From Psoroptes ovis (lineage: Eukaryota; Arthropoda; Arachnida; Sarcoptiformes; Psoroptidae), in the NCBI GenBank assembly GCA_002943765.1, contig PQWQ01000007.1, forward strand, positions 2,420,501 through 2,484,500: a stretch of 64,000 nucleotides of DNA, in the 5' to 3' direction. Positions 45,717 through 58,111 of the stretch are shown here, piece by piece. The position numbers and the translations under genes are program-made. The notes under the pieces were generated by a model. The model searched no databases. It was not told the origin of the DNA and worked only from the letters and a program-made list of their open reading frames with translations. Positions within the stretch are counted from its first letter, which is position 1; each line of letters starts with the position of its first letter.

Positions 45717-47647
45717 ATGGAAAAACAAAATAAACAAAATGATTTGACAAAATTGACAACGACAACGCCGGCAACAACATCAACATCACGTAATGTAAAA
45801 TCAGCTGATCAATTAATCAAGAATATTCTTGAAAAAGTTGATACTGATGCTAAAATCAGTAAATTTTATAATACTCATCATCAGCAGCAACAATTACTTA
45901 ATCAGAATAATACTCAGCAGCAATGTAAGCATCCTTAGCTTGAATTGTGAATCTAATTATAATATTCTGTCATCTTTATAATCTGAAACAGTATGGACAA
46001 AACCTGTAGAAAATATTCCATTGGCGGCGGCAACAGCAACAAATTTCTATTCACCACTTGTCATTCCGCAATGTTTTTATTTACATTCTGAAATTCCTGA
46101 AATCTATCTCAAGATATGGCAATCAGTGCAATGTATTGATAATAATAATATTATGGCCGGAACAAATCAATCGGAATTTTGTGATCGAAATCGATTATAT
46201 CAAATTTTATTGAAATCTAATCTATCTAATGATGTTCTAGCCAAATTGTGGTCATTCGTTAATCGAACTAAGCCAGGTGAACTAACTAGAAATGAATTAT
46301 TTGTCATGTTAGCATTAGTTGGTCTGGTTCAGCAAAGTATTCCGAATCCGCTGCAAGAACTATATTCAATACAGACAATCCCAGTGCCATATTTTTCAGA
46401 TTTTTCTTCTGTTTCACAACCATCGATCGTGGATGAAAAACCGACGATTGTTCTCGATTCCAATTTAGATTCAACGAATGAAGATGAAAATCATTTTGAT
46501 AATGAATTCTGTGAATTCAAATCAGCTGAAATTGATGAAAACCAAAATATATCGACCATTGATCCACCACAAAATCTTAATGCCAACAATAGTATTTTAC
46601 CTGAAGATCTTCTATTCGAAGTATCGACACCAACTAGTCAAGAACTAATTCAATCTAATAATGATAATGAAGACGAATTTGGCGATTTCATGCAAACAGA
46701 AATTGTCGAAAATTTTGAAAAGAATTCAACAAACATAAAGGATCATGAAGATTTATTTTCTATTAGTGTGAATTTCAATTTACAGTCAGATATAAATGAA
46801 AATGAGGATAAATATAGTCATTTTCGAAATATTGCAAACGATGATTTTGGTGATTTTCATTCACAACAGCCGATTGATCAGAAAATTCACAACGATGACG
46901 AAATGACATTAACTCAAAAAGATGTTAAAACAGTTGATGAGAAAAGAATTGAAATTTACGAAAAAATTCTAATAGCTATCAAGCAAGTGATGCATAAAAC
47001 ATTCAACGTATTAGTAGTGAATCATGATGAAAATTCTGTAATTGAAGCATTATCATCCAATGATGGCTATACATTTGCAAATGGTAAGTTATTACATATT
47101 TAGAAATTTGAAAATATTTTTTTAAAATTTTTTTTCAAAAATAGATTTAAATCAGGTATTTCAAATAGTCGAACGAATGAAATCCACTATTAACAAAGAT
47201 GATAATGTTGATGATAATATGTATAAGTGCCGTACATTAATAGATGAAATCGACCGTAATTGGAATTCTATACATAAATTAATGATAAAAGCATCAATCG
47301 TTTTATTGAATTGTACGCGAACAGAGTTGAATGAAGAATTTCATGAGAATATTAACGAAAATAGTAATAATAATAATGAAAAATGTTTCATTTGTTCCAC
47401 ACGAATTGATTTTGGTTACAGTAGTAGTAATAATAATAATAATAATAGTAACGAAAACAAAGATGCTGATGATGACAACATCAACAACAGTAAACATTAT
47501 TCGATAATAAATGATTCGTTACGAATTGATAATGGTAATGGTACTACCAATACGAATAATAATGATATTGCATATCATTTAAGTTGTGCAAATTTTTGGA
47601 TCAATTTTGTTGATACAACAAATTTACCGCACATATTTTTATTGTAA
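45717..47647 (+). CDS. SYNRG: gamma-synergin (AP-1 gamma-binding protein)
   Basis: Three exons (45717-45924, 45992-47083, 47145-47647) separated by 61-67 bp introns give 600 residues. The N-terminus is Thr/Gln-rich with a short coiled-coil-like helix. An EH-like domain spans about residues 103-183 (P-E-I-Y-L-K-I-W, L-A-K-L-W-S, G-E-L-T-R-N-E-L). Two D-x-F-G-D-F motifs, at 297-302 and 353-358, match the acidic Phe motifs that bind the gamma-ear of AP-1, with a degenerate E-F-C-E-F at about 241. The C-terminal part has the family-specific Y-H-L-S-C-A-N-F-W-I-N ending that is also found in vertebrate synergin. Role: a clathrin/AP-1 accessory protein at the trans-Golgi network and endosomes. Shorter than the human protein. 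Asn-rich inserts interrupt the C-terminal domain near residues 505-560. Confidence 0.95.
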
Positions 47648-47895
47648 CAATAGGGACAGGGATAGAGAAAAGGAAAAAAATGCCAATGACAAATATTTTT
47701 TTCTCCTGGAAAAAAATATTGTGAATCTAGAAATTGATTTTGGGAGCGAAAAAAGAAAATTATAAAATTCCACGATTCCACTATTTTGAAAATTTTTAAA
47801 AATTCCACGATTCACATGTGAATCTCTGCAGAGCATAATTTTCTATGAAAAAAAAATTTGAAACTGTTTTTACTTTGTTCAAGTTTTTAAAATTT

Positions 47896-47901
47896 AATAA
47901 A
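47896..47901 (+). terminator. candidate poly(A) signal of gamma-synergin
   Basis: AATAAA lies 249 bases after the stop codon. In DNA this AT-rich the motif is common, so it is only a candidate. Confidence 0.3.
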
Positions 47902-48510
47902 ATATAAAATGATTTTTAAAATGATAATAATAATGTAAAGAATTCAATTTTTTACAAAATCAATTTTACATTTTACAGTTTTTTTGGGGATTGTTTTGTT
48001 TTTTCTCGATTGAATTTAAATTCAATTAAATGGGTAAGTAAATGTGTTTGTTTGTTTTTTGATTTGTTTTATTTTGTTTTTGTTGGTGCTTTGATTCATT
48101 TTAAACAACAATTTCAGATTGAATTTCTTCTCTTTTTTTCCCATTTTGTTTGTTTATTTAATTTATCAATTTTGTTTTTGCTCTGTGTTGTCATCAACGA
48201 TGTTTTATTGCGATATTGATATTATGAAATGAAACTTTTTCCCAATAATTGTTACCATTTAATGACAAAAGTGTTTTTGAAAATCGTTTCATATGTCATT
48301 ATAATCGTCGTTTTTTCTTTTTTTTCGTATGAAAAACATTTAATAGTTTTTAAGTAAATTAGATTTATTTCATTTCCATTTTGTTTTTTTTTCCTATTGT
48401 TTGATTGTTCATTTAACAATTGTTTTTCAGTGTATTCGTATTACCCATTATGCTACTATTATTAATCAGCTCCAGTTTGTTTTGGTTGGTCGATTTTGGT
48501 TGATTTTTAG

Positions 48511-48512
<2 letters not shown>

Positions 48513-48542
<30 letters not shown>
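48513..48542. repeat. poly(T) homopolymer run
   Basis: An uninterrupted run of about 30 thymines in the spacer between the two convergent genes. Confidence 0.9.
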
Positions 48543-48543
<1 letters not shown>

Positions 48544-49269
48544 TTTAGTTTTGATGAAATAATAGAATCGACCATTGTTCCATTTTCGGAATAATTTCGA
48601 AACGAATTTTTGAATTTTGGTTAAAAGTTTTTTCACTGATCTTTGATCACAATATTGTTGTTGTCTTCATTCGTTGATGTTCGTTCATTGTTGTTATTGC
48701 TTGTTCGCTGCTATTATTCGTTACACCATTGCTATGTTTCAGTGAATCATGATATATTATCATGTAAAACTATTATTAATATTGTTATTTAGTTTAGAAC
48801 AATGATGATCAACATTATGATGATGTACCATATTATCATCATAATCATCATCATCATCATCATCAACATTTTGATCAAAATGATTATCATTATTTTCAAT
48901 AATAATAATAATAACATTACAACACTTACGATTTTTTTTTCATTTCTTTCATGATCTATGGATGTTTAATGATACGCTTGGCATGATATTTTTTATATCA
49001 TTATTATTATTATTATTGTTCATATTTTCGTTATTTTTGGAACATTGAACCACATTTTGATACTCATCGCTACTATGATCATCATTTTCATCGCTAGTTT
49101 CTTGCTTTTTGTACACTATCGATGCCATTTAGCTTCTGCTGTTGATGATGATGGTCTTTTTTGAATTTTTTTTTAAATCCGCCTCTTTAAATCCGAATAT
49201 TATTGTTAACTGAGCCATTACTAACAGTAGCCAACGACGACGACGACGAATAATGTTTTTTTCGCATTG

Positions 49270-52200
49270 TCATTTCAAATTATTTATGTCATTTATTTTT
49301 TCGTTTGTTTGTTCTTGTCCCATGTTGCTAATATTTATCGAATCGTTATTTGTCGTGCCATTATCATTATCATCATCATCATTATCACTTATAATGTTGT
49401 TCGATTCATTATTATTATTATTATTATTAGTATCTTCAATATTAATAAGTTTTAATAAGGAATTTTCTTCTTGTTGATTATCAATTATTATTTTATCGAT
49501 TTTTAAATTATCATTGTTGTTCGGTAGTAATGTTGCTGTAGGAGGTGTTGAAAGATTAATTTCATTGGAATTTTTAATGTCATTTATTATTTCTGCTGCT
49601 ATTGTTTCTTGCCGCTTTTGTTCATGAATATTCAGAAAATTTTTAGAATCATTACCACATTTTTCATTGGTCGTACATCGATCAACATTATCATCACCAA
49701 AATCATCGAAACACATATTTTCATAATATTTTATTGAATTTATAAAATTAATATTTACATAATTTATCTCTTGAGGTTTAGATTTTTTGAAATTTTCCAA
49801 ATTATTATGATTATTATTATTATTACCGTGAAATTCAGTTTGCTGATGATGAAAATTTGATTGATTATGTTGAAATGGTTTAATAATAGAAGCATATCCA
49901 TCATTTCTATCCGTAGTTATTGATACGTTTGTTATGTCATTATTTTCATTATTATCATTACAATGAAAACAATTAGTTTTTGATTGTTTCAATGTTGTTA
50001 TTGGAAAATTTTTGGCCATACAATAATCACCAATATTGACATTGTTTTGCTGATTATCATCATGATCATTGCTACAATTGCCATTTTCCATCTGACAATA
50101 ACAATAACAGCAACAACAACATAAATCATCCTTATTATTATTAATAGCATATGATGAACAGATTTTATTATTTGAATCAATTGATTCATCAATATTGTAT
50201 TGATTATTGCGGCCGATTGTACTACTGTGAATGGCATTTCTATTATTATTAATGTTCATATCGCCATTTTCATTATTATTATTACAAAAGCAAATTTGTT
50301 TGCTCGAAACATCACCATTGTTGTCATCGCTTTTGGCGTTTTTCTGCAATTGATGAAATTTTATACCCCGACATACAATGAAAAATAATGATAAAAGAAA
50401 CAAAAAAAAAAGACGAAAATTGAATTGATTTGATTATATGATCCATTATTTTTTCATACAAATATTTCACTTCACATTTTGCTGAAGATAATAATCGATT
50501 ACCGAACATGTATTTCTGTTTGATTTATTCATTATTGTATTTGTAAATATGTGGCCAGAATAAAATTTACGCCACTGACCACAATCACACACTTACCATT
50601 ATCATGATGCACAAATTTTTCGGTACATCATAATTGTCCATTGCATTGGAATTTGCCAATGTTGCTGCTGATGCTGTGGTCGTCGTTGTTGCTGTTGTTG
50701 TTGTTGTTGTTATATTGTTGTTAATAATTCGATGATTCGCATGGTCGATTATTGATTGTTGTTGTCGACATCGACATCGATGTTGATTATTCAACTTGAA
50801 TATTGAAAATTGAAATATAAAATATAAAAAAAATAATAAATTCTTATGAATAAGAATTATAAAAACATTGCTATTGATATAAGAGAGAGCAATGATTAAT
50901 GATAAGCAATGTATGGTATGATATGTTTATGTATGGTTGGTTATATGGGGATATGTTTCGTTGTGCATTGCTTATGTCAAATATTCAAGGAAGGAATGAA
51001 TATTTTTATCGATCAACGAAGTAAAATAAAAAATCAATGAGAGTACCACTAAAATACTCTTTCGTAAAGCTAAATGTATTTGAGATCACACAAAATGTTT
51101 ACAAATGTAAATCTACTAACCTTAGTCGATTTCAACGATACAAACGATGATGTTCGGGAATCGGAATCGATTTCTTCCGAATTTATTCCATTTGTTTCAT
51201 TTGTTAATGTTGTTGCTGTAGTTGTCGTTGTCGTTGATGATGATGATGATGATGATGAGTTGTGTATATTTTGTATATTTTCATTATAATTGTGATCATC
51301 ATTAGTTTTAAAATTACAATTATTTCCATTATTTTTTTCATTTTGATTCGTTGTTGTTAAATGACTACTCGTACCACTATTCACTAATAATGAATTCATA
51401 GCGGTTGTTGTTGTTTTTAATACTGATTCACTATTTGCATTCAATAATAATTTTTTCGATTCCTCTTGTTGTTGTTGTTGTTGTTGTTGTGGTTGGTCAT
51501 TTTTACAAATGCATAATTTCACATTGTTGGGTGGTAATTTTTTCGTCAATGATGATGATGATGATAATGTAGAATATCTATGATTATTATTCAGTTCATT
51601 ATTATTATTTTTATTATTACTACCATCACATAAACAATGGTGATATATGTCATGGATGGATGATGATCGTAATAATAATAATGATTCGTGATCACAATTA
51701 ATGATTTTATCATCAGTTATAATAATGTTTTTTGAATTTAAATTTTTTTCCAAATCTTTCACTGTCATTGTATTATTATTGTTGTTGGTCATTGTCATTT
51801 TGTTATTATTTTCAGGAAATTCATTGTTCCGTTGTTCCAATGATTGTTGTTGTTGTGGATTATGATTATGATGGTGATGATGATGATGATTATGATGATG
51901 ATGGCAGTGTTGGTTATGATCGGAATTATTCGAATGATGATGATGATTATGATTGCGACAAACAAATGAATCATGATGATTATGATGGCAATATTCGATT
52001 AAATCAGTATTTGATGATTGTTGTTGATGATGATTATACATTGAATTAGAAAAACGACCTAATGTATTTGAGCTAAATGATGATGATGAACTAAATTTTG
52101 TTGACATTATTCTTTCATTATCTATCGGTAAATTCATTGTTGAATGATAAAATTCTTGATTTGATTTAATTGGATTATTATTATCAATAACGGTATTACT

Positions 52201-55200
52201 ATTATTACCAGCATTTCCACTACAATAATAATTAGATAATATTAATGTATCACCATCACCAAAATAACTTGATAAAAGTTGTGAACTAGAATCACCGGTT
52301 GAACTATCTGAACTTGGTACAGATCTTTTTGTTTTATTCATCATCATCATTATCATGTTGTTATTATTATTATTATTGCTAATATTGCTATATAAATCAT
52401 TTTTAGACATGAACATTTCAAACGTATTTAATTGATTGTTTGATGCAAGATTAAAACAGCGTAGTAATTCTTCTGGTTCACTTGTATACAGTACATGAAG
52501 ACCCATACCTTTGAATTTTTTTTCATTTTGTAAAAATGAATCAAGTCGAAGAATTAGAAATAAATGAATGTAAAAAATTGAAACAAAATTAATGAGGAAA
52601 CAAAAAAAAATTACAAATATAATTATGATAATTATAATTATCATTGGTGACATTAAAACAAACATGAATAAACTGAAACTATGTTCAAGGTATTGTCAAT
52701 GTGATCTAATGTATGGTGTGCTGTCAAAGCAAAGAGAGTTAAAAAATAACATCACACACCCAAAAACCTAAAATAATGGATCACGTAATCATTCAATCGG
52801 TTTTCATATTTCTCGTATTTTTTTGTGGTTGATTGAATGATTGAATAAATGAGATTAAATGCATGTGACATGTATTGAGGAATATTGTACTGGAAATCAT
52901 GGAAAAAAAAGTATTATCGAACAGCAACATAGCATACCTTTACCACATTTTGAACCACCTTCAAAACAAAATTTATTTTCAATCAAACCAAAACGACGTA
53001 ATTGTTTTATTGACCAATGAAATAATAATTGTGGCGGTATATTGTTTACGAGACAAAATTTTGAATCTTGAAGCAATAATCTTGCTGAACCACATTTAAT
53101 TGTATGGCCATTATTATTATTTTGATTTTGATTATTATTATTATTATTGTTCGGTACGTTGACCACTTGAACAAGAAAATGTCTTTCTAAATTGACGATA
53201 ATTCATGAAACGGAAAATTATTTTAAATGATTCCAAGAAATAAATATCGAAATCATGTTGAATTATCGCTCATTCTCATAAATAAACGATAATTTGTTCC
53301 AAATGATTTTGGAAATGATTCCAATTGATTATTCGAAATCAATTTTACAGCGATATTTATGCTTACCTTTGCAAAAATGTTCATGCAATTTCGTTTGCCA
53401 TTGTTGTTGTATTTCTCTTGTATCGAATGCAAATATTATCGTTTGTTTCAAACATATAATGGCCATAGTATTTGATTCATGATCATAAACAAAACCACTT
53501 TCGATACCGAAATAATTTTCAATTTCAAACATTGATTTAATGGTTGTCGTACTAGAATTGCTGCTGTTGCTGTTGTTAAAATGCTTCATTTTATCTTTGA
53601 AATTTTTAAACATAACTATTTGCAATGAATCTATGAATTCAATGTGAATAGAAAATAAATAAATATGAAAATCAATGAATCAAAAACAGAGAAAAAAAGC
53701 AAATGAAATTATCATCATTCACATGCATTGAAAATGAAACATATTAATATTCAATGATTTAAGAAAATAAAATGAAATAAGGAAAAAAACATAAAATCCA
53801 TTCATCCATTCAAAACAATCCCAGAAAAAAATTGGCCATTTTCATTTTTGGAATAAAAATTCTGAATAAAATATGAATTTTAAAATATGTAAACACCACA
53901 GGGAAGATCATTTTTTTCATTTTCAAATTTCTGGTCGATATTTTCCATCATCATCTGAGGGTGGTGGTGATGAAAAATTTCTGGCCGCAACTCTCGTAAT
54001 TCGCAAACTATGCACCAATCGTCGAAATGATCTCCAAGGATCATTTTGGAGAAAATTGGGTGAATTTCCTGTACCATTTCATTGCTTTCCATTGCTTTCT
54101 AATAATGATCATAAATTTATTATCAATTCAATTTCGAACTGAAGAGATAACCGAGAAAAAAAAATCAAAATGGTAAAATTTCAAAATTTTGACTTCGGAG
54201 ATTTCGAAGACTTTTAGTGAATCTGTGAAAAACATTTACATTTTTTTCTTATTTATTTCCGAATATTCACCAAAAATAAAATTGGATCATTGCTACGGAA
54301 TAAGAGGCTATGGAACGATAATGGTAAAAAATATCCATTTATCACATTTCGATTCACATAGTGTTCGATAAAAAGCTTTACCATTACCATTTTTATCTCA
54401 ATATTATCATTGGTTCTTTAGTTAAATTAGATTGTTGTTGTTCGATGTTGTTGTCGGTGTTGTTGTTTGTTTGTTAGATGGAATTTACTTGTAAACCATT
54501 TATTATCAAGTCAAAAATCGACTTTTGTTCACTTTTTTTCTTGGTTAATATTATTATCTTGTATTTTCGGATATTTTTTTGAAGCCAAAAAATTGGATAC
54601 AAAATAAAAAAAACAAATCGAATAATTTGGTTATCAGAATGATGAGTTTTTTCCGAAGTCTTCGACAACAAACAAACAAGTAATTTACATATTATTTATC
54701 AGTGAACACACTGAACAACATCGAGTGATGATTTATAGACATTTCAAAACACATTTCATGATCAACCATTAAGAAACCATAACGGGAATAAACATAAGAG
54801 AATAAGAGATCAAAGATATGCCAAGCATCGGCAGCCGAAACTAAAATTTTCGAACATTTCAAAATTTCGATTATCGACTTTCGAGTGTTCAATCGATTTT
54901 ATTTGCAGATAAAGAAAAATGAAGAAAATTTTCAATCATATTTGATTGAAAAGTAAGCGGGAAAATGAGTTATGAAAAATGTTTCAAAAATCAATTTTTT
55001 CCTGCTGAAATTTGAATTGAAGAGCATAATTCTGTTACATTTTGGATTCTTGAAGGGTGAAATCATCTTCGATCATCTAAAAGGTGGGAAATTCATTGAA
55101 AATTATTGACATCCAAAGAATTTCCGTGAAAAAATTTGATGCTTTGATCAAATTCATTCTTGTCTTGGGGGCCAAACATGTGATAACACCTCTCTCTGCA

Positions 55201-56038
55201 AAGGTATTCGGTAGAGAAGACATTTGAGGTATTGAGTGTGTGAATTATACGCATAGAATGAGAAAATTTCGATGGGAAAACACATTGGATGACATGAACA
55301 TGCACGCGAAATGCATTTGAAATCATTAGAAAAATAAAAATGGTTGAATGGAATATTATTCATTCATGGATTCATATTCACATGCATCGGATACATGAAT
55401 TTGTATTGGAATTCATGAATGAATATTGATTATTATTATTATTTTCATCATTTCAAATACATTTGACAACCGCGATAAAGAGAAAAAATTGTTCTAATTT
55501 GAATAATGAAATGCAAAAGGCTTTGAATAATTTTTCATAATAAGTATTATCATTATTATTAATACTAATAATCATTATTGATATTATTTGCGAACGCCAT
55601 TTAATTAATATTAATTAAAATTCATACGAATTCAATCGCATGAATTTGTATTTGAATTTTGAATGAATGAATATCAAAGTATTTCAAAGTATTAGAAATG
55701 CATAATTCTTTACCTGCAATTGGTGATAATTTACCAATGATTGCCCAACGGGATTTCCACTGTTTGTTTAATGGTAAATAAATGAATTCAAATGAAAAGA
55801 AAAAAAAATTTATTTGACATTTTGTGGAATTTAATAACGATGAATTCAATTCATTAGAATCAAATCAAAAATTCAAATCGAATCAATTGTCAAACAAACT
55901 AACCTTTTTTTGATCACGAAATTTTACCTGTCCTTCGAGTACGATGATCAATTGCTGTTGTTGATGTTGCTGTTGATGATGATGTTTGGTTGAACAATCA
56001 TTTGTATGATGTTTCGATGTTGTTGTTGTGATTGTCAT
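49270..56038 (-). CDS. DOK7: DOK7-like PH-PTB adaptor protein
   Basis: Seven exons: 55904-56038, 55714-55759, 53367-53630, 52938-53186, 51121-52508, 50597-50794 and 49270-50343. All junctions keep frame and give 1,117 residues. Residues about 33-148 form the PH domain (L-E-G-Q-V-K-F-R-D-Q-K-K then W-K-S-R-W and K-L-S-P-I-A-D, almost as in human DOK7). Residues about 149-260 form the PTB domain, with L-R-R-F-G-L-I-E-N and F-E-G-G-S-K-C-G-K-G. The rest is low-complexity Asn/His/Ser/Gln-rich, with a D-N-Y749-D-V-P motif of the Y-x-x-P type that recruits Crk. Known for the family: DOK7 activates the receptor kinase MuSK and organises synapses in vertebrates; the partner in mites is unknown. The Gln/His-rich extension before the PH domain is unusual. 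The exon at 50597-50794 and the stop at 49270 are the least certain parts. Confidence 0.88.
52938..53186 (-). CDS. DOK7: DOK7-like gene, PTB domain exon
   Basis: 83 codons between an acceptor (AG at 53187-53188) and a GTATGC donor. It starts with E-R-H-F-L-V-Q-V, has an Asn-rich insertion (about 15 residues), and continues with the strands C-G-S-A-R-L-L-L and W-S-I-K-Q-L-R-R-F-G of the PTB fold. The Arg pair before F-G is where PTB domains of the family contact phosphotyrosine. The domain is completed at the start of the next exon by G-M-G-L-H-V-L-Y. Confidence 0.85.
53631..55713. other. 2.1-kb intron of the DOK7-like gene
   Basis: Between the 46-base exon 55714-55759 and the PH exon 53367-53630. 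It contains no supported gene. Two stretches are richer in GC than the rest (about 53920-54090 and 55100-55300) and have ORFs on both strands with no recognised domain. Confidence 0.5.
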
Positions 56039-57761
56039 TGTTTATTCTGTTTTGTTTTGAATCGGTAATTGAATTTGAATTTTCGAATTTTTGAATTTTT
56101 AATTTTAGAATCTCGTATGTAAATACAGCTGTATGGAGCACGTAAACTAACAAAAAGAAAAATTACATAAACTGCACGTGTTCAATGATTCGATTTTGAA
56201 CGAAATCTCAAATCATTCGTGGGCCGAAAATCATTTCGATAAAAGTAAAAACAATCATTTGAATTGTCGGGAATTTGAGCAAATCGATTCGTCGAACAAA
56301 ATTTGACAAAAAATTTCTGTAAAAAACTTTGAAATTCACCAAAAAAAATTCATAAAAATTTTAAAACTTTTTTAAATTGCACCAATTTATAATCGTTAGC
56401 GTGATTAGTGTGATTTAGCAGTGGACAGATTTTAGGCGAAAAAACCGATTTACAAAAAAAAATCCCGATTCACCAAAAAACCCAAAGTAAAACTTGAATT
56501 TTTTGATTTTCGATCGTCGTTTCGCGAGGTATTTGCGAAGTATTTCAAAAAATATCGAACAAAAGCACCATCAGAACAGAACTGAATTCGGATCGAGTGA
56601 AAATGTTTTATTTTTTGTTTCAAAATTTTTGGTTCCAAATTTCGGAAATTTCTATTTTTTTCTATTCACAATGGATCCATACAAATTCATTCGTTGATTG
56701 TGGGTAGATCTGGTATATATTATCGTTTCATTCATTCATTCAATTCAAATTTCCGAATTCACCAAAAAAAAAAAAAAAAACCATTGGAAATATTGATTCA
56801 ATTCCATATATGTTTGAATGTGAACAACGTTTCAATGCTGCTATCAAATTTGTTGTCTGTGACTGACTGCTTTGGTGGTTAAATGGATCATTTGAATTTT
56901 GTTCCGATTATGGCAATGATGGGCACCAAAACAATGGTTTCATAGTGATTCAAGAACATATCATTTAGATTCCATTGTTGTCGAAAGATAGAAACATGGA
57001 CAAAACCAAAAAAAAAAAAAAATATTTCGATTTTTGCCAAAATTTTCCCAAAATGACGAGTGAAAATTGTCATATTTTTTTGCCATCCATTTTCTTCCAC
57101 GAATGGATAGTTTTCACTCAGGAACCATGGAATGATGACAGGAAAAAACTCAAAAAGTAATCGAAAATGAACGTTTGAACTTGTGCATTTGAAGATCTGA
57201 AAAGTTTTTTGATGATGATGAATATTTCATTTAGATTTTTTTTTTTTTTTATTTAATCGCAAAAAAAGGAAAAATTTCAATTGAAATTGTGTTGAATTGA
57301 ATTGAAATGAATTCTATTCGTTGAATTGTGTGTTTTTGAATTTGAAAACTAAACGATAAAAGAGAATCGAGAGTGAAAAAAAATGTTTTCGTTCAATTCA
57401 TTCATTCAAAAAGAAAAAATCATTATTTTATTAGTTATGGGTGTATTGACATTCGACGACTGAACGATTCACGGGGAGCAACCGGTTCGCGGCAAACGAC
57501 CGATTCGGGAAGCAATCATCCGCACACATACATTTCAAACATGTCAAATTTTGTTGAAAAATTTTGTGCAAATTTTTTTTGAAAAGTTTTCTTGGTTAAT
57601 TGATTTGCAAATTTGGAAATTCATTGCTGCAATATATGATCGTTATATGAAATTGTGAATTTTTTAGAATTCTGAATCAAATATTTTGGATGAATTTCGA
57701 TATCGAAATAGGAGAAAAAATATTAATTATTATTATTATTATTGCCACGTGATTCAAACGA
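56039..57761. other. spacer between the DOK7-like start and the ankyrin 3' end
   Basis: About 1.7 kb that should contain the DOK7 promoter and the ankyrin 3' UTR. A GC-rich island of about 75 bp lies at 57451-57525 in otherwise AT-rich DNA. Overlapping ORFs at 56450-57160 and 57373-57582 have no recognised domain. Confidence 0.5.
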
Positions 57762-58111
57762 TTATTGTTTTGGTGTTTTACGTTTTTTTTTCTTTTCAAC
57801 ACCATCATCATTATTCGATGATGATAATGATGGTGATGATGATGGTGTCGATGATGATGATGACGACGACGACGAAGAAGATGATGAAGATGAAGATTTA
57901 GTTGATTTCGATGATTTTTCTGATGAAGATGATGATTTACGTCGTTGTTGTTTTTGTTGTTGATTGTGCTCAATTGTTGTCGATTCAATCAGCTGTTGAT
58001 TACCATTATCATCTGTCATCATTGTTTCTGTCATAATTATTTTTGATTTAGTTATTGGTTGCTCTCCGTTGTTGCCATCTTGTCCGCGTTCTCCTTGATT
58101 GTAGAAGTTTC
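57762..58111 (-). CDS. Ank2: ankyrin gene, putative last exon
   Basis: The acceptor (minus strand ttcaaaacag) at 58112-58113 is in the right phase for the 58744 donor and opens a 116-codon frame, stop included, starting G-N-F-Y-N-Q-G. It has a run of about 17 Ser and a basic C-terminus, then TAA at 57762-57764. If this join is wrong, the giant exon would instead end at the stop at 58688 after a short hydrophobic tail. Confidence 0.6.

Larger units (their letters stand above)
47648..49269. other. convergent 3' region between gamma-synergin and DOK7-like gene
   Basis: About 1.6 kb holding the 3' ends of both genes. It is dominated by T-rich DNA, including a run of about 30 thymines at 48513-48542 and many ATC repeats. 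The ORFs at 47575-47836 (minus) and 48010-48219 (plus) have no domain. Confidence 0.5.

Noticed and set aside
49253..49477. Plus ORFs opposite the DOK7 tail exons (49253-49477, 51732-52049, 57742-57963)
   Set aside because: They are complements of Asn/Asp/His triplet runs in the real minus-strand exons.
51840..52050. His/Gln/Asn triplet runs in DOK7 and similar ATC/ATT repeats elsewhere as a possible functional repeat array
   Set aside because: Simple triplet repeats are spread over the whole window and inside several genes, so they reflect base composition and slippage.
53873..54142. 89-residue plus ORF and overlapping minus ORF in the DOK7 intron
   Set aside because: Both strands are open, no domain is seen, and neither has splice support in the right phase for an extra DOK7 exon.
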